Assembly (NCBI GenBank): GCA_027040585.1 | Contig: JALULU010000410.1 | Span: forward strand, 1 to 5,594 | Source of the DNA: Acidobacteriota bacterium | GTDB lineage: Bacteria; Acidobacteriota; JAAYUB01; JAMOQF01 | Direction of reading: 5' to 3' | DNA length: 5,594 nt | Part shown: one piece after another, positions 5,216 to 5,594 of the stretch | Position numbering within the stretch: position 1 is the first letter of the stretch | Layout: each line of letters starts with the position of its first letter | Program-made: the position numbers and the translations under genes | Notes under the pieces: model-generated | The model's input: only the letters and a program-made list of their open reading frames with translations | Told to the model about the DNA's origin: nothing | Databases searched by the model: none

Positions 5216-5594
5216 TCATCTTTTTTCTCCCCCTTCAACAATCCTTATCTCTTCCTCAGTTAGTCCATAAAGTTTATAAACTAATTGGTCTATTTGCTTT
5301 TCATATTCTTTGATTGTAGCACATACATTCCTGTATGTGTCTGAATCACAGGCAAGAATGCCTGTGTTACTTTGTGTGAGGGAAAGGATTCGGTTGACTA
5401 TCTCGATGATCGGTCTTTGTTCCTCCAAAGATATCTGTCTTATTGGCAATTTTCCTATGTAATATGTATCAAAGTGCATGGTTCTTACTGCTCTATTATA
5501 AACAAACCAATAATAAAACCATGAAGCAAGTGTGGAATTTAATAGTGCAAGAATAAACTCATAGCGAAAGTTGTTAGTTGTTAAAATGGTATTC
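5216..5594 (-). CDS. C-terminal specificity tail of a type IIG/Eco57I-like R-M enzyme (partial)
   Basis: The minus-strand frame is open from the window edge to the TGA at 5218-5216, giving 125 residues with the N-terminal methylase part outside. An ATG occurs at 5479, but homologous-looking sequence continues upstream of it, so it is not the start. The run from FILALLNSTLASWFYYWF (13-30) through NRAVRTMHFDTYYIGKLPI (33-51) to SLEEQRPIIEIVNRIL (55-70) is the TaqI-like C-terminal specificity domain of Eco57I-type N6-adenine methyltransferases. The close, EKQIDQLVYKLYGLTEEEIRIVEG (98-121), is the conserved final helix pair of that group. Such single-chain enzymes methylate, and often cut, a specific DNA site. 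A methylase-only or BREX PglX-like relative is also possible, since the catalytic NPPY region is not visible. An unusual 18-residue insert, NTGILACDSDTYRNVCAT (76-93), interrupts the normal helix-to-helix link and is encoded by a palindromic element. The gene is co-directional with the TA pair but separated from it by 338 bases. Confidence 0.82.
   Translation of the reverse strand, partial: NTILTTNNFRYEFILALLNSTLASWFYYWFVYNRAVRTMHFDTYYIGKLPIRQISLEEQRPIIEIVNRILSLTQSNTGILACDSDTYRNVCATIKEYEKQIDQLVYKLYGLTEEEIRIVEGGEKR
5316..5370. repeat. Twin-hairpin palindromic element inside the R-M gene
   Basis: Two perfect 8-base-pair stems with 4-base loops stand side by side. Hairpin A is CACATACA/TGTATGTG at 5320-5339 and hairpin B is CACAGGCA/TGCCTGTG at 5347-5366, separated by 7 bases. 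Hairpin A read on + and hairpin B read on - agree at 15 of 20 positions, and the stem differences (TA with TA versus GG with CC) are compensatory. They are therefore two inverted copies of one unit. Outer bases 5316-5323 and 5363-5370 can also pair, with one G-T. The segment is visibly richer in G+C than its surroundings. The design resembles REP/BIME-type or other short palindromic mobile repeats. It is read in frame as 18 residues without a stop. Confidence 0.75.

Noticed and set aside
5316..5370. CRISPR repeat unit
   Set aside because: The two hairpins are inverted relative to each other, not direct repeats with spacers, and they lie within an open coding frame.
5216..5479. Stand-alone 87-residue protein starting at the ATG at 5479
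   Set aside because: The same frame continues upstream to the window edge with typical TaqI-like specificity-domain sequence (FILALLNSTLASWFYYWF, NRAVRT), so this ATG is an internal methionine of a larger enzyme.

Overview
The window is AT-rich bacterial DNA (clearly below 40% G+C by eye). Its coding style is rich in lysine, with mostly AGA/AGG arginine codons and frequent ATA isoleucine. Strong GGAGG-type ribosome sites, sigma70-type promoter hexamers and bacterial housekeeping proteins make it a bacterial chromosome. The style would suit an anaerobic and possibly thermophilic low-GC lineage, but I cannot name the phylum from the sequence alone.

Left half (1-3654, all + strand): the last 37 codons of a helical, TPR-like protein are followed after 48 bases by dxs (isoprenoid precursor synthesis), tlyA (S4-domain rRNA 2'-O-methyltransferase) and nadK (NAD kinase). 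The last three are tightly packed. tlyA begins 79 bases inside dxs, and nadK begins one base after the tlyA stop. The dxs-tlyA-nadK order recurs in many bacteria, often followed by argR and/or recN. Here the cluster stops after nadK.

Right half (3655-5594, all - strand): an accessory region converges on the housekeeping operon. Reading leftward from the right edge, it contains four parts. (i) The C-terminal 125 residues of a type IIG/Eco57I-like restriction-modification enzyme. Its TaqI-like specificity tail carries an in-frame pair of inverted hairpins that looks like a small palindromic repeat inserted into the gene. (ii) A 338-base gene-free AT-rich stretch with palindromes. (iii) A textbook sigma70 promoter with a palindrome in its spacer that touches the -10 box, probably the operator. 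(iv) A two-gene toxin-antitoxin operon: an antitoxin with an N-terminal HTH and a C-terminal Panacea/SocA-like (DUF4065) domain, overlapping by 14 bases a RelE/ParE-superfamily toxin.

Taken together, a conserved operon for isoprenoid, ribosome and NADP functions ends where a small defence or stability island (R-M plus Panacea-type TA) begins. The most notable points are the HTH-Panacea/RelE pair with its readable autoregulation site, the twin-hairpin element within the R-M gene, and the overprinted dxs tail.
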